From: Gilvimarinus sp. DA14
GTDB taxonomy: Bacteria > Pseudomonadota > Gammaproteobacteria > Pseudomonadales > Cellvibrionaceae
Assembly: GCF_024204685.1 (NCBI RefSeq)
Contig: NZ_CP100350.1
Location: forward strand, 1,550,001-1,614,000
Direction of reading: 5' to 3'
DNA length: 64,000 bases
The position numbers and the translations under genes are program-made. Positions within the stretch are counted from its first letter, which is position 1; every line of letters begins with the position of its first letter. The notes beneath the pieces are model-generated. The model had not been told where the DNA came from. It did not search any database and saw nothing but the letters and a program-made list of their open reading frames with translations. This document shows positions 46,561-55,422 of the stretch, piece by piece.

Positions 46561-46686
46561 CTGCCTCTCCTGTTGCGAAAAATATTACGCCTCAGTGCTA
46601 AATAAGCCTTCCCGGCGCGGTACACACTTTCGATTGCAGGGACTAATTTATCAGGCAAATGCCCGAGCGGTAAGACTCTCGGCAAC

Positions 46687-47739
46687 TCAAAACTTGTGCG
46701 GATCGACAACCATATGCTTGATACGCTCGCGGCCCAGGGTGTAGGTAATATGCACCAAGTCATCCTCGGTCTGAATAATCGCCGGATACCCATAGCCCTC
46801 TTTTAACGGTTGATCTTCCAAGGTCAGTACCCGTTGCCAGTGCACGCCGTCTCGCGAAGTGGCCAGCGCCAGCGGATAACGCGGCCCCTTGCCGGGAGTG
46901 TCGGGATTGTGGGCGGCGTGGTTATAAACCAACAGCTGACGGCCGTCGGCCAGGGTAACGGCATCGGTACCCGAGCTTGGGTTTGGCAGTTCTATGGCCG
47001 CCACCGGGGACCAGCTTTTGCCGCGATCTACCGACCAGCTGCTGCCGATTACCCCCTGCTTGGTGCGGGCTAGCGCCTGCAAACGGCCATCGGGATAGAA
47101 CAACACACTGGGCTGAATAGCATCGATTCCCGGCCCGGGGTCGACAGGGCTAGTCTTGGTCCAGCTCGCGCCCTGATCTTTACTGATTTCAAAATGCAGC
47201 CGCCAGCCTTCGGCCCCTTCGGTGCTAGACGGCGACAGCCAAGCGCCCATGCCCGTTACCACGGGTTTGTTTTTAATCGGGCCAAGAATCCCCTCGGGCA
47301 GGCGGCGCGGCTCGCTCCAGGTTATACCGCCATCGGCTGAGGTCATTACCATCCCCCACCATTCGCGCGGGTTAGGCCCCACCTTGTAAAACAAATGCAA
47401 GTCGCTTTGCGGGGGCTGAAACAGCACCGGATTCCAGGTGGGCAGCCAGCTGCCATCGGCCTGCTGACCAGTGGCCACCTGCTGCGCGCTTTGCCACTTA
47501 CCCTCTTGCTGACGGGCGAAGTATATAGCCACCTGCGGGTGGCGCTCGTGTAAGCCGCTAAACCAGGTCGCCACTATATCGCCATCGGTTGTTTGCGCAA
47601 TGCTCGAGGCGTGGCTTTGCGGGTAATCTGCCGCTGGATTTATCAGCGCCTCTGCAACCAGAGCGCTTGGTTTATCTGCCGGCGAGTGAGCACAAGCCAC
47701 CGCCAGCAAGAGACTTAACGCCACAAGAACAACTCGCAT
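46687..47739 (-). CDS. sialidase-fold (BNR repeat) lipoprotein
   Basis: About 350 residues. Signal peptide with lipobox AVAC (Cys about 16), then a six-bladed sialidase-like propeller with Asp-box-like repeats (SADGGITWSEP, SKDQGASWTKT, SVDRGKSWSPV, SRDGVHWQRV). It belongs with the BNR_2/exo-sialidase-like proteins, many of which act on glycans other than sialic acid; the substrate is unknown. The ATG at 47739 has AGGGG five nt upstream and is preferred over a GTG two codons earlier. Confidence 0.78.
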   Translation of the reverse strand: MRVVLVALSLLLAVACAHSPADKPSALVAEALINPAADYPQSHASSIAQTTDGDIVATWFSGLHERHPQVAIYFARQQEGKWQSAQQVATGQQADGSWLPTWNPVLFQPPQSDLHLFYKVGPNPREWWGMVMTSADGGITWSEPRRLPEGILGPIKNKPVVTGMGAWLSPSSTEGAEGWRLHFEISKDQGASWTKTSPVDPGPGIDAIQPSVLFYPDGRLQALARTKQGVIGSSWSVDRGKSWSPVAAIELPNPSSGTDAVTLADGRQLLVYNHAAHNPDTPGKGPRYPLALATSRDGVHWQRVLTLEDQPLKEGYGYPAIIQTEDDLVHITYTLGRERIKHMVVDPHKF

Positions 47740-47931
47740 AACCACCCCTGATAACCGTTATTATAAATTTGCAGGTTAAACGCTTATTCTCGTTAGCAGA
47801 AATAATCCTCTTCACTGAATTTAGCGGTCGTGATCCAATCGCGAAGATGGCGCGTATTTACTCATTATTCAAGTTGTCAGCCTAGCCTTATAACCCGAGC
47901 CCCAGAGATAGCCTGGAAGAAGAGATGCCCT

Positions 47932-49236
47932 ATGTTTAATCGTGCCTTAAAGAACCAGCTAAACAGTCTGCAGCAGAGTTCGCGTCTGGATCAGGCACTG
48001 CTGCAAAGCCTGCAGCAGCATACGCTCTATGCCGAATACGATGTGCACGCCAGGCTGCTTAGCATCAGCGAGGTCTTTGCTCAGAAACTGGGGCAAACGC
48101 CAGAGCAGCTAATCGGCCGTAAGCACCAACAGCTGTGCCACACTGACGCCCCCGCTGGGCCAGACAACCGCTTGCTGTGGCAGGCCGTAGCGCAAGGAAA
48201 GAGTCAGCAATTAAAGGCCGACTACGGCCGCGGTACAAGCCAGCTGTGGCTGGACTCGACGTTTATTCCGGTAAGCGACCAGGGCGAGGTAATCAAAGTG
48301 ATACAACTTGCCACTGACGTCACCGAACAGCACCTGCAAAGCGCGCAACAAAACGGTGTGGTCGACGCCTTGAACCGCTCCATGGCGGTGATCGAGTTCA
48401 CCCCCGAGGGCGAGATACTACATGCCAACAGCAACTTTTTAAACGCCGTGGGCTATCGCCTGGAAGAGATAAGCGGTAGGCATCACGAAATGCTTTGCAC
48501 CGCCGAGTTTTACCACAGCCACCCTGATTTTTGGCGTGAACTGGCGGCGGGCGCCTTTAAAAGCGGCCGCTTTGAACGACGCACCGCAGGGGGCCAGGTG
48601 CTCTGGCTAGAGGCAACCTATAACCCGGTATTTGACACCAGTGGGCGCGTGTACAAAGTGGTCAAGTTTGCCTCGGATATTACCGCCCAAGTACAACACA
48701 ACGAGACCATTGCCGATGCCGCGCGGGTGGCGAAGGCGAGTGCCACAAGCACCTTAAACACTTCAGTGGAAGGCTCACACATTCTCGATACCGCACTTGA
48801 GAACTCCACCGCCATCGATCGGCAAGTAGAAGACACTGTGACATTAATCAGCCAGCTCAATGAGCAGTCGGGGCAGATTAAGGCAATTGTTTCGACCATC
48901 AGCGCCATCGCCGAGCAAACCAATTTACTGGCCCTTAACGCTGCGATTGAAGCGGCGCGAGCGGGCGATCTGGGGCGCGGGTTTGCGGTGGTGGCGGACG
49001 AGGTACGCCAACTGGCAGCGCGCACCTCGCAATCAACCACCGAGATTGAACAAGTGGTTAAACACAATCAACAGCTCACTCAGGCGATTACCGCACAGAT
49101 CGAATCGGTATCGCAGTCGGTACAAAACGGCAGCGAGCTAAACCAGCAGGTCGCTAGAGTAATCGAACAGATTCATCAGGGAGCACAAGAGGTATCGCAA
49201 ACAGTCAGCGGACTGGCCTTAGAAGAGCAGCGTTAA
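47932..49236 (+). CDS. soluble PAS-PAS methyl-accepting chemotaxis protein (BdlA-like)
   Basis: 434 residues with no membrane helix. Two PAS/PAC units (about 25-140 and 145-260, the second with [20 protein letters not shown]) precede a shortened MCP signalling domain with the invariant hairpin tip ([20 protein letters not shown]). The layout and size match BdlA, the Pseudomonas biofilm-dispersal sensor, or an Aer-like cytoplasmic energy/redox sensor. The chosen ATG has AGAG upstream; a longer in-frame start at 47830 is unlikely. Its stop overlaps the convergent M56/M23 gene by 4 bp. Confidence 0.83.
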   Translation: MFNRALKNQLNSLQQSSRLDQALLQSLQQHTLYAEYDVHARLLSISEVFAQKLGQTPEQLIGRKHQQLCHTDAPAGPDNRLLWQAVAQGKSQQLKADYGRGTSQLWLDSTFIPVSDQGEVIKVIQLATDVTEQHLQSAQQNGVVDALNRSMAVIEFTPEGEILHANSNFLNAVGYRLEEISGRHHEMLCTAEFYHSHPDFWRELAAGAFKSGRFERRTAGGQVLWLEATYNPVFDTSGRVYKVVKFASDITAQVQHNETIADAARVAKASATSTLNTSVEGSHILDTALENSTAIDRQVEDTVTLISQLNEQSGQIKAIVSTISAIAEQTNLLALNAAIEAARAGDLGRGFAVVADEVRQLAARTSQSTTEIEQVVKHNQQLTQAITAQIESVSQSVQNGSELNQQVARVIEQIHQGAQEVSQTVSGLALEEQR

Positions 49237-50687
49237 TGGGCGAGAATTAGCTCTGGGTTAATAATATCCTGGCCCAGGGTGAGTTCAAAATGCACGTGAC
49301 CAGTTACTGGCGTTGCTCCCGAGTCACCAATTTTTTGGCCGCGACCAACAGGCTGGCCGACCTTGACCTCGACGTTATCCAGGCGAACATAAGTCGCGTG
49401 AATTGAGTGCTTGTGTTCTATTTTGACCAACTTGCCGTATTCTCCGGCTGGTACCAGCACTTTGCTTACCACTCCAGGGGCAATCGCATAAACGGGAGCA
49501 CCCGGCGTCTGTGGTGTTAAATCCATGCCCGTATGATAGTGATCGCGCTCCGGGATCAAGCAGCCAAGCGGGGAGCCCAGATGCAAATGCCCCGTCACCT
49601 GCGCGCCCGGCATAGGATGCACCGGGTCTAATTGCGTTAATAACGCCTTGGCATGTTGCGGGGGCAAAATTTGGGGCGCGGGTTTACTGGCCGCCAATAC
49701 CGAGCTGACCATTAACAACCCTGCAACCGACAGCACTGCGGTAAGCAACCAGCCTCGCTGCTGCGCCCTTGAGTCCATTAAGCCGTGAATACGACACTTA
49801 ATATCTTTACTGAGAAAACCCGCCACAGGGACATTGGGAGTTAAACTGCCTTTGAAATACTCCAGTACACGCACCATCGCCAAGCCATAATCGCGCGGTG
49901 ATATTTTACCGCGAGCCACCGCCAGACAATCACAATCGAGCTCGCGAGCATCGTTCAGGTTGCGCTGCGCAATGCGTACCACCGGATTAAAAAAGAACAG
50001 CGCGTTAAATACATGCTGCACGGTTACGCTGAAGTCATCGCCGCGCGCAATGTGCGCCATTTCATGAGCGATAATCACTTTAACCGTTTCGCGATCTAAA
50101 TCCGTGACTATGGACGATGGCAAGAAAATCGCGGGGCGCAGATAACCCACGGTGAAAGGCGCGGCGTAAGAGTGCGAGTGGCACAAATAAACTCGACGAG
50201 AAATCCCATAGTCTGAGCGCAGAGTTTCTACAGTGTTTAGCCAATAGGGATCAACGACTGGATTTGCCTTGTTAATGATGCCAACAAAACTCATCCTTTT
50301 ATAAATGATCCGCAGCAGCAATGCCGAACTTATTAAACCCCAGAGAATCACCAGCAGTTCTGTATTAGTAACAAAGGGAAGACTCTGAGTAATCAGCGAA
50401 TCAACGCGATCGACTGGCAGCATCACGCAGGGGTCGTCCAAAATAAATGCGGATAACCCGGTCCACGCCATCCAGCTTTGAGGCACACCCGGTACCAGAG
50501 GTGAAGAGGTAAGAAACAGCCAACCCAAAAAAACCGCCCACACCGGCCCGGCGTTGTATGGCTTAAGCCACTTAACCAAGGTGTAAACTACCGCAAACCC
50601 CACTATGGACAGCAGCAAAAATCGCTGCGCCCAATCCAACAACACAAGGCTGGAGCTGTAAAAAACAAAACTAGACGGTTCTGTCAC
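49233..50687 (-). CDS. BlaR1-like M56 metalloprotease fused to an M23/LytM domain
   Basis: 484-residue membrane protein. Membrane helices lie near 15-35, 42-62 and 108-128. The M56 zinc-protease motif HEMAH (about 215) is followed by the third ligand region ARELDCD, then a fourth membrane helix (about 300-320). The C-terminal 120 residues are an M23/LytM domain with HYHTGMDL and HVHFE, which has all the expected zinc ligands. In BlaR1/MecR1 a C-terminal sensor triggers the M56 domain to inactivate the BlaI repressor; here the sensor position is taken by a peptidoglycan-peptidase-like domain. It is 17 bp after the BlaI-like gene. Confidence 0.85.
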   Translation of the reverse strand: MTEPSSFVFYSSSLVLLDWAQRFLLLSIVGFAVVYTLVKWLKPYNAGPVWAVFLGWLFLTSSPLVPGVPQSWMAWTGLSAFILDDPCVMLPVDRVDSLITQSLPFVTNTELLVILWGLISSALLLRIIYKRMSFVGIINKANPVVDPYWLNTVETLRSDYGISRRVYLCHSHSYAAPFTVGYLRPAIFLPSSIVTDLDRETVKVIIAHEMAHIARGDDFSVTVQHVFNALFFFNPVVRIAQRNLNDARELDCDCLAVARGKISPRDYGLAMVRVLEYFKGSLTPNVPVAGFLSKDIKCRIHGLMDSRAQQRGWLLTAVLSVAGLLMVSSVLAASKPAPQILPPQHAKALLTQLDPVHPMPGAQVTGHLHLGSPLGCLIPERDHYHTGMDLTPQTPGAPVYAIAPGVVSKVLVPAGEYGKLVKIEHKHSIHATYVRLDNVEVKVGQPVGRGQKIGDSGATPVTGHVHFELTLGQDIINPELILAH

Positions 50688-50704
50688 TGTTCGGTCTCAG
50701 AAAG

Positions 50705-51085
50705 TCAGTGGCGATCATCATCGCGCGACAGCAAATCGCGCAGCTCTTTGATTTCTTCGTCGGAATAGGTTTTGCGTTTGGCGAATAAATTCACCACTTC
50801 GGTGGGCTCTAGATCAAACACATTGTCGGCGATAAACTTTACCCACTGCACTAATCCCGCGGCACGCCCCACCAATGGCGTATAGATAAAAACACCGTGC
50901 GCCGACTCGCGCGTTAAAATGCCTTTACCCGCCATGCGATCCAAAGTGGTTTTAGTGGTGGTATAAGCCCAGCCGTTGTTTAGGCGGTCGTGAATTTCAC
51001 GCACCGACAGCGGGCTCTTTTTCCACAACACATTTAAAACCGTAAATTCCGTTTTTGATAATTCTGGCAACGCCTTTTTTCTCAC
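50705..51085 (-). CDS. BlaI/MecI/CopY-family repressor
   Basis: About 126 residues from a GTG start at 51085 (GGAGG four nt upstream), the normal BlaI length; an upstream in-frame ATG would add 26 unlikely residues. N-terminal winged helix (LSKTEFTVLNVLWKKSPLS, YTTTKTTLDRMAGKG) and C-terminal dimerisation helix region that contains the protease-sensitive linker in relatives. It forms a pair with the adjacent M56 protease and faces a TBDR gene across a 15-bp dyad. Confidence 0.87.
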   Translation of the reverse strand: MRKKALPELSKTEFTVLNVLWKKSPLSVREIHDRLNNGWAYTTTKTTLDRMAGKGILTRESAHGVFIYTPLVGRAAGLVQWVKFIADNVFDLEPTEVVNLFAKRKTYSDEEIKELRDLLSRDDDRH

Positions 51086-51193
51086 AAGTCCTCCAACACG
51101 GCTGCGCGCGATGTTAAGCCGCTTAAATAACAGTTTTATGACAAAGTCACACCAAAAATACAAAATAGCAATTTATTTACAACATAGCACACC

Positions 51194-51208
51194 TACTACA
51201 GCGTAGTA
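51194..51208. promoter_or_regulatory. probable BlaI-type operator
   Basis: Perfect dyad TACTAC-AGC-GTAGTA in the divergent promoter region between the repressor and the TBDR. Its layout, a short TAC/GTA-ended dyad, is like BlaI/MecI/CopY operators. One copy can serve both directions. Binding is inferred from position and motif. Confidence 0.7.
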
Positions 51209-51273
51209 ACACACCTGTCACATTCGTCCCTTAGCGTATGCGCCGTCAAAAAACCAAACTTTGAGGACGTGTA

Positions 51274-53880
51274 ATGCTCGCAACTCAACCATTATTCAAA
51301 AAGTGCACCCTGGCCGCCCTGTGCGCAGCGGTGTGCAGCGGCACCATTGCCGCCGAGGGGGACGAACAACAGCCACAGAAAATCGTGGCGCCGGTGATGG
51401 AAGAAGTTCTGGTTTCGGCAAGTCCCATTGCCGACTCCCAGGCGCAATCCATCGCCTTACAACGCGATGCGGTAAACGTGGTAAGCGCCATTGCTGCCGA
51501 TGATATCGGCCGCTTTCCCGACCATACTGCCGCCGCAGCACTGGCGCGCCTACCGGCCGTTGCCGTACAGCGGGACCAGGGTCAGCCCCGCTACATTCAG
51601 GTACGCGGCGCCCCCGCGCGCTGGACCACCGTTTCTTTTGACGGCATCAATGTGATCGGCGCCGAAGAGCGCGTGTTTCGCTTTGACTCGGTACCCGCAG
51701 CGGTAATGGACTCGGTAGAGGTCAGCAAAACTCTCACGCCTTCCATGTCATCTGAAGCGCTGGCCGGCCGGGTAGATATTCACACCTACTCGCCGTTGGA
51801 AAGCGACGGTTTTAGTGTCGATTTGGATTTGGGCTACGGCCCCATGGAGCTGGGCGATGGCGACCAAGAACGCTATGCCGGTCGTCTGGCTTGGGGCGGC
51901 GATACCTTTGGCGCCGTGGTGGCTCTGTCGACTTTCTCAATGGAGCAAGTGACCGACAACAACGAAATTGGTTACGACGAAAACGACGCACCGACGTTTT
52001 TCGATTTTCGCTCTTATAAACTGGAGCGCGAAACCAACTCGGCGATGGCTAAATTTGAGTACGCCCCCAACGAGGCGCACCATTTTGTGTTGTCGTCCCT
52101 GTACACCGAGTTTCTCGATCACGAACAGCGCAATATGTATGTACTGTCATTGGAAGACGCCATTGCCGGCAGTCGCGGACCTGACGCGGGCGAGTTGATC
52201 GGTGTACCCGTGGAAGGCTGGCTGCAAGACGGCAACTATGAAAACTCCACGTTCACCAACACCTTAGGCGGCGATCACTTTGCCGGCGAGTGGGAAATTA
52301 ATTGGCGCTTAAACTATACCCAGACAGAGTCCAATGTCGAGCTGCCTATTATCCTGCGCAACCAAACCGATCCGCTGGAATTTGCCTCACTGACTTACGA
52401 CCACACAGATCGCGGTTTCCCGCAAGTGCAGTTGTATAGCACCGAATTTAATGAGCAAGGCATGCCGGTGATGGGCGAGGCAAGCAGCAGCCTAAACCAA
52501 ACCGGCTTTGGCTTTGATGGCCTGGTTAACTATTTAATTAATTCGGAAACCGACGCCTACACCGCCAAGCTGGATTTTACCCGTGCCTGGACTATGGGCG
52601 CGGCGGACTCTGAATTAAAGTTTGGCGTGCAGTACGATGATCGCGAGGCGACATCCCCTGGTAGCAGCTCGGCGTTTGTCGCCGTGGGTCCTATGGCACA
52701 GGCGATCGGCTTTGACTGGAACCCCAACCAGTATGTGACCGATGAAAGCTGGGACACAGATTTTGATCGCGGTGTTGATATTACTTACGTTGATAATGCC
52801 GGCTTGCGCAATGAGTTGGACTCTGCGCTCGCGGCGCTGACCGATGCGGGATTGGTTAACCCGGATGAATTTATCAGCCCCGACTCCAGCTATCAGGTAA
52901 ACGAAAAAGTCGCCAGCGCCTACCTGATGAACACCTGGACCTGGGACAGACACCAAATTTTAGTGGGCGCCCGCATCGAACAAACCGACTTAACCAGTGA
53001 AGGTTTTCTAAACGACGGCACCAGCACAACACCCATTACGCTAGACAGCGACGAGCTGCAGGTGTACCCCAGCATTCACTGGAACTTTGAAGTCACCGAC
53101 GATTTAAAATATCGCCTGGCTCTGGTTACCGGTAGCAGTCGCCCCACGTTTAACCAGATGCGCGCCGGAGCCAGCCTCAGCGACGCCGGTGCCACGGTTT
53201 CGGGCGGTAACCCAGAGGTGGAAAACGAGTTTGCCAAGGGTGTCGACACCTCGCTGGAATGGTATTTTGCCGACGCCGCCGTAGCCTCTATCGGTGCCTT
53301 CTACCGCGATGTGGATAACGTTCTGTTTGACTCGGTTACTATCGTCGGCGACGACCGCTACAACAGTGACGGTATGGATCGCTCTGACTACGAATACCAA
53401 ACTACGTTGAACGGTGACGACGGCAAACTGGCTGGGGTAGAGCTTGCCTATCAACAGCAGTGGTCATTTCTGCCGGAGCCTTTTGACGGCTTTGGTATGC
53501 AGGCTAACGTCGCCTTTTTAGACGGTGAATTCACCACCCCCGACGGTCGTACCACCGCCTTCCCCGGCACCTCTGACCAGGTGATTAACTCTTCGCTTTA
53601 CTACGAAAACTTCGGTTGGTCCGTGCGTTTGAACTGGCAGTGGCGCGACGCCTGGCTGGACGATATCTCACCCGATGCCGACGGCGACTACTACTGGCAA
53701 GACACCGAACGCCTGGATCTGTCCATTCGCTACCAAATTACCGAAGCGATTGGTTTGTACGCCGACATCAACAACTTAACCGACGAAACCGGCATTCGCT
53801 ACCAGGGTAACGAAAGCCGCCCCGTTGAAATTGAAGGCTTCGGCAAACGCTACCTGTTCGGTGTGCGCGCAAGCTTCTAA
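51274..53880 (+). CDS. TonB-dependent receptor controlled by the BlaI/M56 locus
   Basis: 868-residue outer-membrane receptor. Signal peptide 1-27 (SGTIAA-EG), TonB-box-like EEVLVSASP, plug (DIGRFPDHTAAAALARLPAV, YIQVRGA) and barrel ending in Phe (GVRASF). AGGA lies six nt before the ATG. The plug style is that of the large carbohydrate or organic-ligand TBDRs. It is followed after 27 bp by a lipoprotein phosphatase with which it is surely co-transcribed; the ligand may be phosphorylated, but this is a guess. Confidence 0.86.
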   Translation: MLATQPLFKKCTLAALCAAVCSGTIAAEGDEQQPQKIVAPVMEEVLVSASPIADSQAQSIALQRDAVNVVSAIAADDIGRFPDHTAAAALARLPAVAVQRDQGQPRYIQVRGAPARWTTVSFDGINVIGAEERVFRFDSVPAAVMDSVEVSKTLTPSMSSEALAGRVDIHTYSPLESDGFSVDLDLGYGPMELGDGDQERYAGRLAWGGDTFGAVVALSTFSMEQVTDNNEIGYDENDAPTFFDFRSYKLERETNSAMAKFEYAPNEAHHFVLSSLYTEFLDHEQRNMYVLSLEDAIAGSRGPDAGELIGVPVEGWLQDGNYENSTFTNTLGGDHFAGEWEINWRLNYTQTESNVELPIILRNQTDPLEFASLTYDHTDRGFPQVQLYSTEFNEQGMPVMGEASSSLNQTGFGFDGLVNYLINSETDAYTAKLDFTRAWTMGAADSELKFGVQYDDREATSPGSSSAFVAVGPMAQAIGFDWNPNQYVTDESWDTDFDRGVDITYVDNAGLRNELDSALAALTDAGLVNPDEFISPDSSYQVNEKVASAYLMNTWTWDRHQILVGARIEQTDLTSEGFLNDGTSTTPITLDSDELQVYPSIHWNFEVTDDLKYRLALVTGSSRPTFNQMRAGASLSDAGATVSGGNPEVENEFAKGVDTSLEWYFADAAVASIGAFYRDVDNVLFDSVTIVGDDRYNSDGMDRSDYEYQTTLNGDDGKLAGVELAYQQQWSFLPEPFDGFGMQANVAFLDGEFTTPDGRTTAFPGTSDQVINSSLYYENFGWSVRLNWQWRDAWLDDISPDADGDYYWQDTERLDLSIRYQITEAIGLYADINNLTDETGIRYQGNESRPVEIEGFGKRYLFGVRASF

Positions 53881-53907
53881 CAAACTGTAGAGACCTACGA
53901 GGGAATA

Positions 53908-55044
53908 ATGATGCAAAAGACTACCCAGAAAACTCTGCTGGCCGCCGGCTTAGCGGCCAGCCTGCTCAGTGCCTGCAGCCATCAAGACACGCAAACCGTC
54001 GCGGGCGGTACTCTAAATTCGCTGTCGCTGGTAAACGAAGACAGTGTATTTGTCCCCGACTCGCAACTGCTGTTCTGGGGTTTTGAGGGCGCGTCGATGC
54101 CCGTCGACATTTATCAGGCCACCAGCCCCGACACGCAAGACATGGTAAAAATTGCCGACGACATCAGCGGCAACAGCTATCGTATTAACGACGATTATGA
54201 CACCCGTCATTACTACTATGTGGCGCCGAACAATGGCGAAGGTCGCTGGGTTGCCGAGCGCTTGCTGGCCCTGCAGGGCGGGCACAACTTCCGCGATCTG
54301 GGCGGCTATCAGACCGAGGACGGCCAATACGTTAAATGGGGCAAACTCTATCGCAGTGGCACCATGGTGGGCCTGACCGATCAGGATTACGACTACTTAA
54401 GCGATTTGGGCATTAAAGTCATTTGCGACTTCCGCTCCCGCGAAGAGCTGGCTAGCGAACCCACACAGTGGAACGCCTTCGCCCCCAATGCGGACTACCA
54501 AACCCGTGACTATTCAATGCGTGAACTGATGTCCGGCGAAGGTGCGCTCCAGTTATCGTCTATTCGCAGCAAGGAAGACGCCGAGCAAATGTTCGCCTAC
54601 TTCTATCGCCAAGGACCGAAGTCATTCAAACAACAGTACAAAGAGATGTTTGCCGAACTGACCGCGGGCAACGCCCCTTTAGCCTTTAACTGCTCGGCCG
54701 GTAAAGATCGCACCGGCATGGCCGCGGCGTTAATCCTGACGGCCTTAGGCGTGCCCCGCGACACAATCATCGAGGACTACACCCTCACAGAAAAAGTCGC
54801 CAAGCACGAGCCAGCGGATCTGAAAAAGGCGCAGGATCAAGACGCGCCGCACGCAGGCTTTGCGCAAATGCCTGAAGAAATTCGCAATGTGTTTATGGGC
54901 TCCAAGCCCATGTTTATCGAAGCCATGTTCGATGAACTGGATACCGAATACGGATCAACCATGGCCTATATCCAGAAGGAACTGGATGTCTCCCCAGAGG
55001 ACCTCGCCCGTCTTAAATCGCTCTATTTAACCGATAGATCTTGA
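53908..55044 (+). CDS. lipoprotein tyrosine/dual-specificity phosphatase
   Basis: 378 residues. Signal peptide with lipobox LSAC (Cys about 23), a beta-rich N-terminal region (about 30-120), then a Y_phosphatase3-type domain: HNFRDLGGYQTEDG, YRSG, DFRSREE, and the CX5R active site NCSAGKDRTGM (Cys about 262), followed by DYTLTEKV. Relatives such as LipA/MptpB act on phosphotyrosine or phosphoinositides. Being exported, it should act in the periplasm on a substrate brought in with the TBDR. A strong terminator follows. Confidence 0.87.
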   Translation: MMQKTTQKTLLAAGLAASLLSACSHQDTQTVAGGTLNSLSLVNEDSVFVPDSQLLFWGFEGASMPVDIYQATSPDTQDMVKIADDISGNSYRINDDYDTRHYYYVAPNNGEGRWVAERLLALQGGHNFRDLGGYQTEDGQYVKWGKLYRSGTMVGLTDQDYDYLSDLGIKVICDFRSREELASEPTQWNAFAPNADYQTRDYSMRELMSGEGALQLSSIRSKEDAEQMFAYFYRQGPKSFKQQYKEMFAELTAGNAPLAFNCSAGKDRTGMAAALILTALGVPRDTIIEDYTLTEKVAKHEPADLKKAQDQDAPHAGFAQMPEEIRNVFMGSKPMFIEAMFDELDTEYGSTMAYIQKELDVSPEDLARLKSLYLTDRS

Positions 55045-55068
55045 TAGGCCGGAGCCTCTAACCTGATA

Positions 55069-55092
55069 GGGCCGCTTTTGCGGCCCTTTTTT
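55069..55092 (+). terminator. terminator of the TBDR-phosphatase operon
   Basis: Perfect stem GGGCCGC/GCGGCCC with a TTTT loop and a run of six T. Confidence 0.95.
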
Positions 55093-55099
55093 ATATTTA

Positions 55100-55364
55100 G
55101 GGCACCTCTATTAATCCAGAGTCGTCTCTGCGCGAGTCCAAAACGCTCGCTCCGCACGGCGCTCTTCGCTGCTAATGGCCGTAGCCCTTAGCAAGAAGAG
55201 CAACACAGCGGAAGGGCGTTTTGGCCGCGCCCTTTGGGGGCTTCAGGGCTTTCCGGTCTCTGTGTTGGCTTCACTCGGCGGGCAACCAGCCCGACATCGC
55301 AAAGCCGCCTTGATCTCGGAAAGCCCTGAAGACCAGAGGCGATTCTAGATTAATAGAGGCGCCC
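55100..55364. mobile_element. 265-bp MITE-like element with 31-bp terminal inverted repeats
   Basis: The ends are 31-bp inverted repeats (55100-55130 and 55334-55364) starting GGGCxCCTCTATTAATC; 27 of 31 positions match, and the four differences are all transitions. The direct repeat TTTA flanks both ends (55096-55099, 55365-55368), as a 4-bp target duplication would. Inside are two long hairpins. The left one pairs CCAAAACGC-TCCGC with GCGGA-GCGTTTTGG and also GCTCTTC with GAAGAGC and GCTAA with TTAGC. The right one has a perfect 15-bp stem (55241-55255 with 55317-55331) and a CGGGC-AACCA-GCCCG tip. No coding frame is present. It sits exactly between two terminators. Confidence 0.72.
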
Positions 55365-55370
55365 TTTATA

Positions 55371-55402
55371 AAAAAGCCCGGGGCTCAGCCCCGGGCTTTT
55401 TC
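55371..55402. terminator. strong bidirectional terminator
   Basis: Perfect 11-bp stem AAGCCCGGGGC/GCCCCGGGCTT with a TCA loop, flanked by an A-run and a T-run. It ends the GH51 transcript on the minus strand. Confidence 0.93.
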
Positions 55403-55422
55403 TGTGTGGTTGATACTGCGCC

